Counted from the first letter of the stretch, positions 47,301 to 62,240 are shown. The stretch is 64,000 bases of DNA from Cyrtodaria siliqua (GCA_037043455.1 JAWPHD010005100.1:62001-126000), one strand, 5' to 3'. Numbers and translations are program-made. Notes: a model not told the origin generated them from the letters alone.

Positions 47301-49328
47301 TAAAAAAAAAAACAAGAGGCCATATGGAGTCTTTGATGGGAAACACGCCAACAATATGCACAACTAGAGTTATTATAGTTTACTTGATTAACTGAGCTTC
47401 CAATTCCTAAAGGTTTCATAATGTTCTAACATAATTTCTATTTTAAAACAAAACAATGTGACTCTCAAAAGCTTTATCAATGGTTTTCACCTCTTTTTTA
47501 GGTAGTAAACATTTATGATTTGAAGATCTTTTTTTTTATGATATTCATAATTTTGATCAAAATAAAATGACCAATCAGTGACCAGAAATTTGACACACCT
47601 CTAAATTCTGGTAGTTGACAGGAAGACAGACTTGGTGGTCAGCTAAGTTTACGGTTAAAATGAAGATATTTACATTTGTGATTATTTTAAAACCCTGCAT
47701 ATTTCATGCACATTAAATTTTATGCAACTTTGTGTCTTTCACAAATCTTGAAAAGTATCATCTCTTTACTCTGACAAAGGTTTTTATTTTACTATAGAAC
47801 CTAAGGATAAATTCTGAGTATTAAACACTAATTTTATCACCTAGTGAAAATAAGGTAAAATCTCAACATTTTGGCAATGGAGAATTTTGAGAATTAATAA
47901 GTTTGTGCTGATATTTGCACCTTATTGCCAATAGTATACACATGTTGACCAGTGACATCACCATTCACATGCAAATTGCCAACCAGATAGCCGTTGGTCA
48001 TTTTGACAATAGAAACCGTACACTGACCAAAACATGGTTGATTAGCACATCTAACTAACAATTTTGTAAACAGTCAACATTCGTATATTGGCCCTTTCGC
48101 GAATAGACCTATGACCTGCATAAAGCAGGGCTGATGGGGTCATTGTCGTACCGGGTACTACAGAAAGGCACCCGGGGTACATTTATGTATACAGAAACGT
48201 ACCCGAAAATCATCGAAATCCAGAAAAGGCCCCCACATATACATAAATGTACCCGAGACAAAATACAATGTCGTAAAACGCGGCCGTAACGCGTTCTGTT
48301 ACTTCACGGAAACGAAACTTTCATTGTTTACACAGTTTAATCGATTCACTTTTTAAAAGACGCTCGCAGTTGCCTCCGCCTTAAAAGAATGACTCTACTT
48401 GATTGACGAGCTGCATATTGCGCGGGGTTTGGTAATTTACAACTTCCGGTTTTACGACAATTACGTTCTGTATTTTATTACTAACGGTGGCAGCCTAAAT
48501 ATGTTTTGATGAACAATAGAGCAATAGTTAATGATAAATACTATTGTTTAAGTAGTTGTTTTATCAAGTTCTAAATTGTTTCAATTCCGCCAATGAGATC
48601 TTGTTTGTTCGGGTACGTTTCTGTATAATTGGGGGCCGTTCTGGAATTCAAAGATTTTCGGGTACGTTTCTGTATACATAAATGTACCCCGGGTACCTTT
48701 CTGTAGTACCCGATACGACAATGACCCCATCAGCTAAGGTAGGTCGAGTGTGCAGCTTGACATCTGCACATTCTGGCAAGGTATCTGAAGGCGTCATGCA
48801 ATGCCTGCATAATAAGCACCATATTTCAATTGCCTAAACCTTAAATACCACACATGCATGCACAAACCTTGCCAAAGATCTATTTTTTTTGTAACAACAA
48901 TATATTTTCTCCGACATGTTCAATGTTTTCCCTTCAAAATCTCTCTCTCATCTGAATTCTCTTTCTTTATTTCTTAGGTCAGTTTTATGCATGCACTCGA
49001 GTGGGGGAAAAACAACCGGTGATGGGGGTAGACTGCTGATCAATGATAATTACAAATGTGTATTGACTGCTTATCAATGATATTTACAAATGTGTATTAT
49101 ATACAAAACATAAAAAAATAATATTTTTTTTGAAGAAGTGGTTACCTTTGCAGCCGCTATGTCTATTGCACTCTGGTTATAATATGATGTAACAGATCTT
49201 GATCGTTCACGTGATTCACTATCTACTGTAGCTCGTTTGAAGAATTCTTCAGAGAAACTTCGACTAGATGTCACCAATCTCACTGACCGCGCCGATCGTG
49301 ACACCGACCAGCTGATCGAAGAAAACAT
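14272..49328 (-). CDS. BCKDK: Branched-chain 2-oxoacid dehydrogenase kinase (8 exons seen, 3' end missing)
   Basis: Mitochondrial matrix kinase that phosphorylates the E1-alpha subunit of the branched-chain 2-oxoacid dehydrogenase complex and so limits Leu, Ile and Val oxidation. Eight minus-strand exons join in frame to about 307 residues that follow the animal BCKDK order: targeting peptide, [38 protein letters not shown], helical domain, [10 protein letters not shown], the N-box [12 protein letters not shown] and [15 protein letters not shown] paralogues lack this wording around YNQSAID and RSQDGSHLL-type sequence, so BCKDK is preferred. Vertebrate proteins are about 412 residues, so about 105 are missing. 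These include the glycine-rich boxes (DRGGG, GFGFGLP) and should lie left of base 1. Introns are 1.0-10.8 kb and loaded with repeats. The start is the first ATG of a basic, Ser-rich, acid-free leader. Confidence 0.93.
14518..19275 (+). repeat. 47-bp minisatellite, about 100 copies (4.8 kb)
   Basis: The consensus unit runs ACATCCAACTGATACTTCC, TACCCGACCTGACAATAGG, CACTCCTAG. Variants change CACT/CTCT/TTCT before CCTAG and CGACC/CACCC/TGCCC in the middle. Some units are shortened (near 14660, 15140, 15605 and 19250). 47 is not a multiple of three, so it is not coding. Higher-order structure is visible: 'CCAGCTG' variants at 17046 and 17327 recur at 17937 and 18219, and TTCCTGATGATAGG near 17535 and 17670 recurs near 18427 and 18570, all about 892 bp apart (19 units). 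It lies in BCKDK intron 7, 157 bp from exon 8. Confidence 0.97.
19276..20191 (+). mobile_element. Non-autonomous element with two internal repeats, split by a MITE
   Basis: Two copies of 'GGGTTACAGGAACCAAAATT..' followed by 'GCAGCCCTTA(C/A)GATAATGCTA', 'GTAAGA.TGTAAGAGATATA' and 'AACACAGCTTACACGCAAA' start at 19278 and 19974. The element ends with a GCCAACGCCGACGCC tract and 'TTCTTCGAATAGTCGAGCTA'. The first copy is interrupted by the TTAA MITE at 19300-19806. Confidence 0.7.
19300..19806. mobile_element. MITE family B with TTAA target duplication
   Basis: TTAA-AGGGACTGTCCGTAA at the left mirrors TTACGGACAGTGTCCCT-TTAA at the right. The host repeat's second copy (CAAAATTGCTTATGCAGCCC near 19989) shows the uninterrupted site. 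Inside, on the minus strand from about 19550 to 19445, is a tRNA-like stretch with an A-box-like TAGCTCAGTTGGGAGCG and a B-box-like GAGTTCAAACCC, so the MITE has captured or carries a tRNA-derived sequence. Confidence 0.88.
20192..20605. mobile_element. DNA element rich in 'TTCCCTGATTTTTCCCTG'
   Basis: Both ends carry 'CTGATAATTCCCTGATTTTT'-type words (20200 and 20495). The right end finishes with 'GAGTCTGTGGCCACCCTGG'. The 75-82 codon frames here are by-products. It sits between the end of the previous element and the solitary minisatellite unit. Confidence 0.5.
20606..20735 (+). repeat. Solitary 47-bp-type unit plus element tail
   Basis: 'GCACTCCCAGACATCCAACT' and 'GATACTTCCTA' repeat the minisatellite unit. 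They run into 'TCAAGTCTCATGAAAATTGG', ATGAACGGATGAATGC and the terminus 'CCTTCAGCGGGGGATAAAAA', which looks like the 3' end of a pearl/Helentron-like element. The minisatellite was therefore probably the core repeat of such an element before it expanded. Confidence 0.65.
20736..21500. other. Non-coding, nothing recognised
   Basis: AT-rich intron 7 sequence of BCKDK, without visible repeats, exons or dyads. Confidence 0.45.
21501..21740 (-). repeat. SINE S3, copy 1
   Basis: Begins with (GAATT)n, which is the tail of a minus-strand SINE. It continues through 'TATAGTCGCACCAACAGCTA', 'GGTGGAGGAAGACCCCAGGT' and ends near 'GAGGGATCGAACCTACAGC', whose complement GGTTCGATCCC is a pol III B-box. A second copy is at 33380-33567. 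The long minus frames crossing it are artefacts. Confidence 0.7.
21787..21975 (+). repeat. 92-bp direct duplication
   Basis: 'CACGGTATATCAACCTTTTA' through 'CATTTCCGACCAGTGAAC' is present twice (from about 21790 and 21882) with only a few differences, so it is a recent local duplication. Confidence 0.85.
22285..23599. other. Non-coding intron with a possible TIR relic
   Basis: 'CACTAACGGTAGTCCGACC' and 'CTCGGACTACC' near 22290 are partly mirrored near 24140-24175 ('GTAGTCCTGCGGACTACTT', 'AGTTAGTGGC'). A 1.9 kb element is possible but its ends are not clean. A 109-codon frame at 23254 has no recognised domain. Confidence 0.3.
23600..23985 (+). repeat. Dispersed repeat S4, copy 2
   Basis: Opposite orientation to 12553-12990, ending in AATTCAATTCAATTC. 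The 160-codon minus frame at 23472-23954 lies over it and is not supported as a gene. Confidence 0.6.
24185..24890 (+). mobile_element. Element with five ~138-bp internal repeats
   Basis: Units carry 'GCTACCTACCCATAAAGTTT', 'ATCTCATTCCTAACTGAAGT', 'TATTTTTAGTAGCAATGACC' and 'GTGACCCCAAATGCAATCCC', with spacings of about 138, 122, 138 and 138 bp. It ends 'GTGCAATCCTATAATCCCTC'. Frames of 60-96 codons here are repeat artefacts. Non-autonomous pearl/Helentron-like layout. Confidence 0.75.
25191..25319 (-). CDS. BCKDK: BCKDK exon 7 (residues 235-278)
   Basis: The acceptor TTTCTTTCAG lies just above 25319 and the donor is AG|GTAAGT at 25190. The exon completes Arg235, encodes [39 protein letters not shown] and leaves a split Arg. 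The ELLKN word is the N-box, whose Asn coordinates Mg-ATP in the GHKL kinase fold. The phase fits exons 6 and 8 exactly. Confidence 0.96.
25678..25970 (+). mobile_element. Nested element 1 (GACG/GACA tail)
   Basis: 'AACAAGTGAAGCAGCAAAAG' to 'CTGGATTTGCTACGCTAAAA', with 'GACGGACGGACCGACAGACG' before the end. It interrupts the MITE and has no TIRs and no protein. Confidence 0.6.
26083..26610 (+). mobile_element. Nested element 2 with ~150-bp repeats
   Basis: Bounded by ACATGTCTCCCCC at the left and GGGGGAGACATG at the right, an inverted end pair. Inside are three units with 'TGTGACCTTGACCT.GAATGG', 'GTTGCGCTCT.CACGTCGTCT' and 'GCGGTTCAAGAGATATGGAG'. A short GACA tract precedes the end. Confidence 0.7.
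26826..27138 (+). mobile_element. MITE family A, full-length copy
   Basis: TTAA-AGGGACACACGGCAATCT at the left mirrors AGATTGCCATGTGTCCCT-TTAA at the right. At 313 bp it is the cleanest family member here and a good reference for the others (3446, 25646, 55802, 62115). Confidence 0.9.
27139..27685. other. Non-coding intron 6 sequence
   Basis: AT-rich with no recognised feature. Confidence 0.4.
27686..28062 (+). repeat. SINE S2 (bivalve-type), diverged copy
   Basis: Shares 'CCCTTAGCCTCGTCTGCCAG', 'GTTAGTAAGAGTAGG', 'TCCTATGTATCCTTCCCCTC' and 'TGGCTCTAAATAACCTATA' with the copy at 41228-41540. The tRNA-like head is degraded. Confidence 0.7.
28700..28880 (+). repeat. Short minisatellite 'TTCCTTTTGGATACATACA'
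   Basis: About seven irregular copies of a 20-30 bp unit built on TTTTGGATAC and ATACAGTTC lie immediately beside BCKDK exon 6, within 30 bp of its donor. Confidence 0.8.
28907..28980 (-). CDS. BCKDK: BCKDK exon 6 (residues 211-235)
   Basis: Acceptor TTATTCCAG above 28980; donor AG|GTAAGA at 28906. It encodes [22 protein letters not shown] plus two bases of Arg235. This matches the family pattern where HED-K is followed by PDFVGII and a region ahead of the kinase core. The phase joins exon 7 exactly. Confidence 0.95.
29465..30115 (+). repeat. Dispersed repeat R1, copy 2, with an internal insertion
   Basis: 29465-29672 and 30030-30115 align with 841-1190. The intervening ~350 bp (about 29673-30025) is absent from copy 1 and is edged by 'GTGCCCTCGATTC' and 'GGGCCCTGGCTGTGTTCGAT'. 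Confidence 0.6.
30395..31095 (+). mobile_element. Element with four ~145-bp repeats and GACA/GACG tail
   Basis: 'GTTTCATGAGATTTGC' recurs at 30496, 30641, 30778 and 30927. Units include 'GTGACCTTGACCTTTGACCT' and 'CTCACCACAGGCAGT'. The array runs into (GACA)n(GACG)n at about 30985-31055 and ends 'AATTCGTCAAGCGTGGGTAT'. A textbook pearl/Helentron-like non-autonomous layout, without protein. Confidence 0.8.
31096..31990. other. Non-coding intron 5 sequence
   Basis: No repeat or exon recognised. A 94-codon minus frame at 31125-31409 has no domain. Confidence 0.4.
31992..32090 (-). CDS. BCKDK: BCKDK exon 5 (residues 178-210)
   Basis: Acceptor TTTACTAG above 32090; donor AAG|GTAATT at 31991; phase 0 at both ends. 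It encodes [20 protein letters not shown] then [13 protein letters not shown]. The [10 protein letters not shown] word is strongly conserved in mitochondrial 2-oxoacid dehydrogenase kinases. Confidence 0.96.
32180..32585 (+). mobile_element. Element with two ~165-bp repeats and GACG tail
   Basis: Two units share 'GTGACCTTGACCTTGGAGCC'-like text, 'GTTTTGTG.GCGACACGTC' and 'GTTATTTGAAAATCTGTC'. They are followed by GGACGGACGGACGG and the end 'ATGCACCCGTTCGGGGGCAT', which contains a small hairpin. Confidence 0.7.
33047..33166 (-). CDS. BCKDK: BCKDK exon 4 (residues 138-177)
   Basis: Acceptor TGCCTTTAG above 33166; donor AAG|GTGCGA at 33046, a weak but GT-type site; phase 0 at both ends. It encodes [20 protein letters not shown] then [20 protein letters not shown]. 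The VVTLxAEGxxExRKHI word is diagnostic for BCKDK-type helical domains. Confidence 0.95.
33255..33680 (+). repeat. SINE S2 copy interrupted by SINE S3
   Basis: The head 'GGGGCTGGCGTGGCCTTGTA' and 'GACCTGGGTTCAAGCCGC' (B-box) leads into 'TTCTTTGGCAAGACACTTTC'. After the S3 insertion it resumes at 'GATGGGGACGTAAACTGGGT' and 'ATTCGTTAGTAAGAGTA'. Confidence 0.8.
33380..33567 (-). repeat. SINE S3, copy 2, nested in SINE S2
   Basis: It is flanked by a perfect 13-bp target duplication TCGTCTGTCAGAT (33367-33379 and 33568-33580). Its body is almost identical to 21515-21695 and the two share the same truncated end 'ATTCCTAG'. This shows that S3 moves by target-primed retrotransposition and is younger than this S2 copy. 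Confidence 0.88.
33681..34677. other. Non-coding intron 3 sequence
   Basis: AT-rich, no feature recognised. Confidence 0.4.
34678..34925 (-). repeat. SINE S1 (tRNA-Ser/Leu-like head)
   Basis: Read on the minus strand, the head is GCAACCGAGCGGTTAACGAC (A-box) and GCGGGTTCAAATTCC (B-box), resembling a class II tRNA. The body contains CCTCCACCACAATAAG and ends in 'CAAACAAACAAATC'. Other copies lie at 40933 and 45836. Confidence 0.78.
34985..35215 (-). repeat. SINE S2, minus-strand copy
   Basis: Complement carries CCCGGGGTTCAAACC (B-box), 'GTGTTCTTGGACAGGATACT', 'CCCTTAGCC' and 'TTTGTTAGTAAGAGTAGAGC', as in the other S2 copies. It lies 25 bp from BCKDK exon 3. Confidence 0.7.
35240..35287 (-). 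CDS. BCKDK: BCKDK exon 3 (residues 122-137)
   Basis: A 48-bp micro-exon with acceptor TATTTCCAG above 35287 and donor TCA|GTAAGT at 35239, phase 0 at both ends. It encodes [16 protein letters not shown], matching the HELYIRAFQMLTDFP-type segment that follows GCNPTIL in the family. It is too short to be found by reading-frame length alone. Confidence 0.92.
35288..36176. other. Non-coding intron 2 sequence
   Basis: No feature recognised. Confidence 0.35.
36177..37022. mobile_element. Possible TIR element
   Basis: 'TTGCATACATGTGATAT' near 36184 is mirrored by ATATCACATGTATGCA near 36998, followed inward on each side by CTCCC-rich text. Just inside the left end are two short GC-rich palindromes, CTCCCGCCGGGAG and CTCCCGGCGGGAG. 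No target duplication was confirmed. Confidence 0.45.
37085..37505. repeat. Foldback repeat, about 130-bp arms
   Basis: 'CATTTTTAGTGGTAAATAAA' near 37111 is mirrored by 'TTTATTTACCACTAAAAATG' near 37452. The similarity continues inward through AGAAATAAA and TTGATGGG..TTT on both sides and outward through TATATCA/TGATATATA. The loop is about 150 bp. Confidence 0.8.
37822..38015. mobile_element. 194-bp MITE with CASTGGGT..GGTTCTCC ends
   Basis: CAGTGGGTCTGTTCACGGTT at the left mirrors CACTGGGTTCGTTCAGGGTT on the complement of the right end, followed by CTCC on both sides. The interior is rich in ACCATCGG words. No clear target duplication. Confidence 0.7.
38016..38962. other. Non-coding intron 2 sequence
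   Basis: No feature recognised, apart from 'TGGATTTGAGATTGGGAGTG' near 38672, which recurs near 50675 next to the (GACA)n tail. Confidence 0.35.
38963..39142 (-). CDS. BCKDK: BCKDK exon 2 (residues 62-121)
   Basis: Acceptor TTTTTTCCAG above 39142; donor TTG|GTGAGT at 38962; phase 0 at both ends. It encodes [59 protein letters not shown] and a final Leu. It contains the conserved His of RIAHRI and the GCNPTI motif, and is nearly residue-for-residue like vertebrate BCKDK. Confidence 0.97.
39533..39867 (+). repeat. 73-bp tandem repeat, about 4.6 copies
   Basis: Unit from GTGCACTTGTATTACCTGCA to TGTTTACTTCATTG. Copies differ at only a few bases (GAACAG/GGACAG, GAAGAA/GAAAAA), so the expansion is recent. 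It lies 390 bp upstream of exon 2, in intron 1. Confidence 0.95.
39868..40446. other. Non-coding; relic of a non-autonomous element
   Basis: From about 40110 the words 'GAAACTTTACAGGAATGTTG' and 'CAAACGTTACAGGAATGTTG' form a weak internal repeat with 'TTGAGTTATGGCCCTTGACT', as in the pearl/Helentron-like elements. Boundaries are unclear. Confidence 0.35.
40451..40524 (-). tRNA. tRNA-Gly-like pseudogene or SINE head
   Basis: Complement reads AGTAGTTTAGTGGTAGAGCG (A-box), CCTCTCATGCGGGAGG (anticodon arm with CAT where Gly tRNAs have a Gly anticodon) and CTGGTTCAGTCCCCGGCC (T-arm, B-box). The acceptor stem does not pair, so it is not a working tRNA; it is probably a retroposed relic. Confidence 0.5.
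40933..41178 (-). repeat. SINE S1, copy 2
   Basis: Near-identical to 34678-34925: 'CCTGGGTAGAACCAGTACTG', 'CTTATAAGTCGAGCTCCCAG' and 'GTTTACAACGCAACGTCGTT'. The head on the complement is GGCCGAACGGTTAACGACG. Confidence 0.85.
41228..41540 (+). repeat. SINE S2, best copy
   Basis: The tRNA-like head carries TGGCGCAGTCGGTAGC (A-box) and CCGGGTTCAATCATCC (B-box). The body has 'GTGTTCTTGGGCAAGACACT', 'CCTCGTCCGTCGGATGGGGA' and 'TCCTCCGAGCACGTTAAAGA'. The tail is ATTCAATTTAATTTC. The TTGGGCAAGACACTT block is typical of bivalve SINEs of the BivaV/Nin kind; that assignment is from memory of the motif. Confidence 0.85.
41557..42052. repeat. Palindromic array of 'GATGGTAAGATGC' units
   Basis: Blocks of ATGGTAAGATGCGATGGTC alternate with blocks of the complement GACCATCGCATCTTACCAT: forward 41605-41672, reverse 41673-41785, forward 41845-41940, reverse 41945-42020, forward to 42040. 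The outermost arms GTTAGGGC..TTACCATCGCAT and ATGCGATGGTAA..GGCCCTAAC are also inverted. Strong cruciform potential. Confidence 0.92.
42053..42439. other. Non-coding intron 1 sequence
   Basis: No feature recognised. Confidence 0.35.
42445..42944. mobile_element. 500-bp MITE, GGGCGGAT..ATCCGCCC ends, CACTT duplication
   Basis: CATGGGCGGATTTAGGGGGG at the left mirrors GGATCCGCCCCTG at the right, flanked by CACTT at 42440-42444 and 42945-42949. Inside are GTACGCCCCCCCTAAAAT and its counterpart ACGCCCCCCCTAAG, plus two ~163-bp repeats with 'ATGTATGTCCATGTTACTGT', 'GCTCGCTCGACGCATAAT' and 'AATGAGTGGTTTAATTAACA'. Confidence 0.8.
42945..43341. other. Non-coding; GTGGAGTGGA-rich patch
   Basis: Between 42970 and 43100 the words GTGGAG and ACTCCA/GACTCCAAAA recur irregularly. 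No exon. Confidence 0.4.
43342..43548 (+). repeat. 51-bp tandem repeat, 4 copies
   Basis: 'CATCATATATGCATTGCTGT' recurs every 51 bp from about 43347. Because 51 is divisible by three, both strands show 17-residue periodic frames; these are a consequence of the period and there is no sign of a gene. Confidence 0.95.
43549..44319. other. Non-coding intron 1 sequence
   Basis: Frames of 68 and 92 codons (43593, 44043) lack domains. CCCCAGCCGACCCCG..GGGGTTGGATGGGGT near 44192-44240 forms a hairpin. Confidence 0.35.
44320..44525 (+). repeat. Dispersed repeat R2, copy 1
   Basis: 'TAAACTAATTAGTAAAATGC', 'GGGGCGGTCTTATATCG' and 'TCAACTTGTATGTGTTTTA' recur at 46310-46590. The right part also matches 5395-5490. 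Confidence 0.75.
44950..45245 (+). repeat. MITE family B, partial copy
   Basis: Starts TTAA-AGGGATCTGTCC and shares, in inverted order relative to 19300-19806, 'ATACATGGAAACATGAG' and 'ATTGTGGGTCCACTTTATTT'. The far end is not clear. Confidence 0.55.
45396..45580. repeat. Long hairpin (core 45424-45542)
   Basis: GTGATACGGGAAATAATTC at 45424 is mirrored by GAATTATTTTCCGTATCAC ending 45542. Inside, TCTTGCGATATAGA pairs with TCTATATCGCAAGA and GAGTGAGAAA with TTTCTCAC. Similarity extends outward (ATATATAGAGTTTAATTAAC against GTTAATAAAACTATATAAT). The loop is only a few bases around GTGCGTTTTGCACG. Confidence 0.9.
45560..45822. mobile_element. Small TIR element
   Basis: ATATATTCTGTGATGAATTT near 45570 is mirrored by AATTCATCACAGAATATAT near 45795. 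The 260-bp element contains TGACGTC words near 45664 and GCGAGATAGCACA near 45732. Confidence 0.7.
45836..46014 (-). repeat. SINE S1, truncated copy
   Basis: Matches 'GAGGCAGACCACCCC', 'AGGTAGAACCAGTACCGTA', 'GTTGAGCTCCCAGTGGGATT' and the tRNA-like head, as at 34678. Confidence 0.8.
46032..46112 (-). tRNA. tRNA-Asn-like pseudogene
   Basis: Complement carries AAGCTCAGAGGTTAGAATGC (A-box region), an anticodon arm CTGACTGTTAATATCAG with GTT in the loop and GTGTTTTCAATTCCC in place of the T-arm. The acceptor stem is poor and the B-box altered, so it is read as a tRNA-derived relic. Confidence 0.5.
46310..46590 (+). repeat. Dispersed repeat R2, copy 2
   Basis: Longer than copy 1. It runs on into 'AGAGCATGCAATAGGAAACA' and CACCTATTTTTC, the same right part as the MITE at 5239-5573. 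Confidence 0.75.
47047..47530 (+). repeat. Direct duplication, 320 bp apart
   Basis: 'GAGTTATTATAGTTTACTTG' to 'GTAAACATTTATGATTTGAA' occurs from 47048 and again from 47368 with few differences. The sequence between contains 'AACAAGAGGCCATATGGAGT', the start of a pearl/Helentron-like element. Confidence 0.85.
47531..48129. other. Non-coding intron 1 sequence
   Basis: No feature recognised. Confidence 0.35.
48130..48734. mobile_element. 605-bp MITE with ~85-bp TIRs
   Basis: GCTGATGGGGTCATTGTCGT at the left mirrors ACGACAATGACCCCATCAGC at the right. The TIRs continue through GGTACATTTATGTATACAGA and AAACGTACCCGAAAAT. Inner copies of ACATAAATGTACCCGAG and CGGGTACGTTTCTGTAT form further inverted pairs. 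No protein. It lies 410 bp from BCKDK exon 1, in intron 1. Confidence 0.9.
48735..49145. other. Start of BCKDK intron 1
   Basis: No feature recognised. A ~20-bp direct repeat 'TCAATGATAATTACAAATGT'/'TCAATGATATTTACAAATGT' lies at about 49039 and 49075. Confidence 0.4.
49146..49328 (-). CDS. BCKDK: BCKDK exon 1 (residues 1-61), mitochondrial leader
   Basis: Starts at ATG 49328-49326 and ends AAG|GTAACC at 49145, phase 0. The first 25 residues ([20 protein letters not shown] plus SSRSF) have five Arg, many Ser and no acid, as expected of a matrix-targeting peptide. It then reads [20 protein letters not shown], matching the ARERSKTVTSFYNQSAID-type start of the mature vertebrate protein. That pins both the gene identity and the join to exon 2. 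Confidence 0.95.
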
Positions 49329-49672
49329 GATGGTGGCGTGACCACTTACTCGCTCTCAAAGGCAAGGGGAAACTATCGAATAATCAAGACGTACGTTTAT
49401 CCTTTCTAAAATTTACACATTCAAGAAACCGTTTATGTCTATAAAGAGAGTAAAACCTTAGACAAACTGGTCGAAATTGACCCATAACTTGGTGAACCTG
49501 CAACTGTTTCGTCTTTTGTCAGTGCTAGCGACCTCGTCCCTTGTACGAAAACACTAGAAGGTTTCCGAATTTTATAACTGGTTCCCGACGCTTTTGAGAA
49601 CTCCGATAAAAACCAATGAGATGGAAATGGTGCGCCATCAACCAAGCGTCACGGCCTATTTACTGATCGTTT

Positions 49673-49697
49673 CACGTGTCAAACAGTGATTCACGTG
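49673..49697. promoter_or_regulatory. Paired CACGTG E-boxes
   Basis: Two CACGTG sites (49673-49678 and 49692-49697) sit in a short direct repeat, TTCACGTGTCAAACAGT and TTCACGTGTCAAAACAGT, 345-370 bp upstream of the BCKDK start codon. The centres are 19 bp apart. Such boxes bind bHLH-ZIP factors (USF, MYC, TFE, MondoA/ChREBP). Use in this animal is inferred only. Confidence 0.45.
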
Positions 49698-50042
49698 TCA
49701 AAACAGTAAAACGAAAGTAGGCGTACGAGACGAGAGGAGCTAGTGGGCAGGTACCGTAATGTTTTGGGGGTGACGCGCGCACCATTCCAAAATAATCGAC
49801 CCTTATTAGGAGGCAGGGTGGTAGGCTATCCTATATTGACGGGTGGGATTAAAATCCGAGATGTAGGATTATGCCCATCTAGCAGTAACGATCATGCCAA
49901 AATATTAGCCTAATAAATTGGCTCCTATGCATTTTTTTTTTTTTATTAATTCTGACGTTCTATGTACCAATACGAAAAATTTCAAAAGAGCATTAAACGT
50001 GTATTTTAACACACTACAAAACAATGGTATGCCCCCTGGCAG

Positions 50043-50600
50043 GTGGAATATGCTTCAACTGTCTGGAGCCCGCATACCCAGTCCAACATAAATAAAGTTG
50101 AAATGGTCCAAAGAAGAGCGGCCCGGTGGGTAAACCTTAAGTACTCCCCATATGATAACGTAACAACTATGCTAAAACATTTAGATTGGCGGTCGCTGGA
50201 CGACAGACGTGTAGATGCACGTCTCGTTCTTTAAAATTGTCCATAACCTCATTGCCGTACCAATCGTATATTAACCATCCTGTGAGACTGGCAAGATATA
50301 TGCATCCTATGACGTATAATCAGCTTCAAACCAACTGCCAGTTATTACTTTTTCCCAACGACACATTGGAATGACCAGCCCCATAAATAGTTGAAATGCC
50401 CAACCATTCAAGAAGGCCATCCATGCACAATATTATTCCGAACCCAAAATGAAAACGCTGTTTTTATCCCTTTTAATCTAGTTCTTTTTAAATACTTCAC
50501 TATCACATTTTTTCTTGTTCTCAATATCACTTTCACGCTTCTATCGCGCTTTTACTTTTTCTTCTAACCATGTACAGACGCCCAGCTACTCATCTTTGCA
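50043..50600 (+). pseudogene. Non-LTR retrotransposon (LINE) 3' fragment
   Basis: The frame EYASTVWSPHTQSN..KVEMVQRRAARWV..LKHLDWRSLDDRRVDARLVL is the C-terminal end of the reverse transcriptase ORF of Jockey/CR1-like LINEs. After about 50235 it is frameshifted; later fragments include KIVHNLIAVP, YINHPVRLARYM and EFKKAIHAQYY-like text in other frames. No start, endonuclease or full RT is present. A (GACA)n tail follows. Confidence 0.85.
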
Positions 50601-50617
50601 ATGGGTGCAGTAGGATA

Positions 50618-50639
50618 TTTAGACAGACAGACAGATGAC

Positions 50640-50670
<31 letters not shown>

Positions 50671-50672
50671 TA
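50618..50672 (+). repeat. (GACA)n microsatellite
   Basis: GACAGACAGACA runs at the 3' end of the LINE fragment, consistent with the microsatellite-like tail of the retrotransposon. Confidence 0.9.
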
Positions 50673-50759
50673 CAGGATTTGAGATTGGGAGTGGAGAGAG
50701 GGGGATGTAACCACAGTAATTAGGTCTGTGGCATAACATATTTTAGTTGAGTTTGGAAT

Positions 50760-51240
50760 CGAAAAAAACTAGCATAATACCTTGAGCTTAGAGGGGAACA
50801 GAGTATGCACAGAGAGAGAGAGAGGGGACAGAGTATGCAGAGAATCTCTCCCCCCCCCCCCCCCCCACCCCCCCCCACCCACGAAAAAAACTAGCATAAT
50901 ATTGAGCTTTTTAGAATCAACATAGCTGTATATGTTCCTTTAACTGACAATGTTCAGAGAAAGGAGAGAGAGAGAGAGGGGGCAGAGTATGCAGAGTATA
51001 TCCCCCCCCCACACACACACACACCCACACCACACACACTGGTACACACAACAAACAATTTGAAGAAAAAAACGGTTACCACACAAAAACCACTTTTTCC
51101 TTATATAATGTATGTTTTGGTGTAATTGAGTGTGGATAACATTGTTTGTTTTTTGCTTGTCAAAAAGTTTGGTCCACCATATAATTGTTTGGCCCCACCA
51201 CATTCAGCCCCACCCTCCCCCCACCCCCAATAATTGAAAC
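50760..51240 (+). repeat. Low-complexity GA, C and CA tracts in duplicate
   Basis: 'AAACTAGCATAAT' occurs near 50767 and 50888 and GGGGACAGAGTATGCAGAG or variants near 50793, 50824 and 50979, each beside (GA)n and a C-run (50850-50880, 51002-51010). A small imperfect tandem of about 120-155 bp built of purine/pyrimidine tracts. Confidence 0.75.
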
Positions 51241-51454
51241 CTACATTTTTTGATTGCCAAATATATTTTTCAAAAAGTTTGGCACACCTAATAATTGAAA
51301 CGTTCCTACGCCCATAATGATTGAGTTTTCAGTGTGAACAGTGATTTTAATAAGAAGTTTATTTGTCTCTGGTGTAAATAAAGATTAAACCTCAATCTGA
51401 AAGTTATTATTATATTGTTTCATCTTTTGCAGTTAACAGACAATAAAAGGTATT

Positions 51455-62085
<10,631 letters not shown>

Positions 62086-62114
62086 GTTAGTTCATTCCCA
62101 AATATGTCTGTGAT

Positions 62115-62240
62115 TTAAAGGGACACACGGCAATCTTGGTCGGTTTAACATATTCATGCATTCAAACGAATGTCTGCCAACGTGTCTCTTTCTTAATATT
62201 TGTGTGAAATATTTTGTAATTTTTTAAAACTAACAACATC
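62115..62240 (+). repeat. MITE family A, 5' part
   Basis: TTAA-AGGGACACACGGCAATCTTG begins 30 bp after the CENPV-like exon donor. The matching right end is not visible, so the copy is truncated or diverged. Confidence 0.6.

Larger units (their letters stand above)
49329..51432. other. Head-to-head intergenic region of BCKDK and the CENPV-like gene
   Basis: 49329-49800 is richer in CpG than its surroundings and should hold the BCKDK promoter and, probably, the first non-coding exon of the CENPV-like gene, since its ATG exon begins with a splice acceptor. Neither transcription start could be fixed. The rest holds a LINE fragment and low-complexity tracts. Confidence 0.6.

Noticed and set aside
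49439..49645. 68-codon minus-strand ATG frame upstream of BCKDK
   Set aside because: No domain and no splice junction to exon 1; it may be 5' UTR or promoter sequence.
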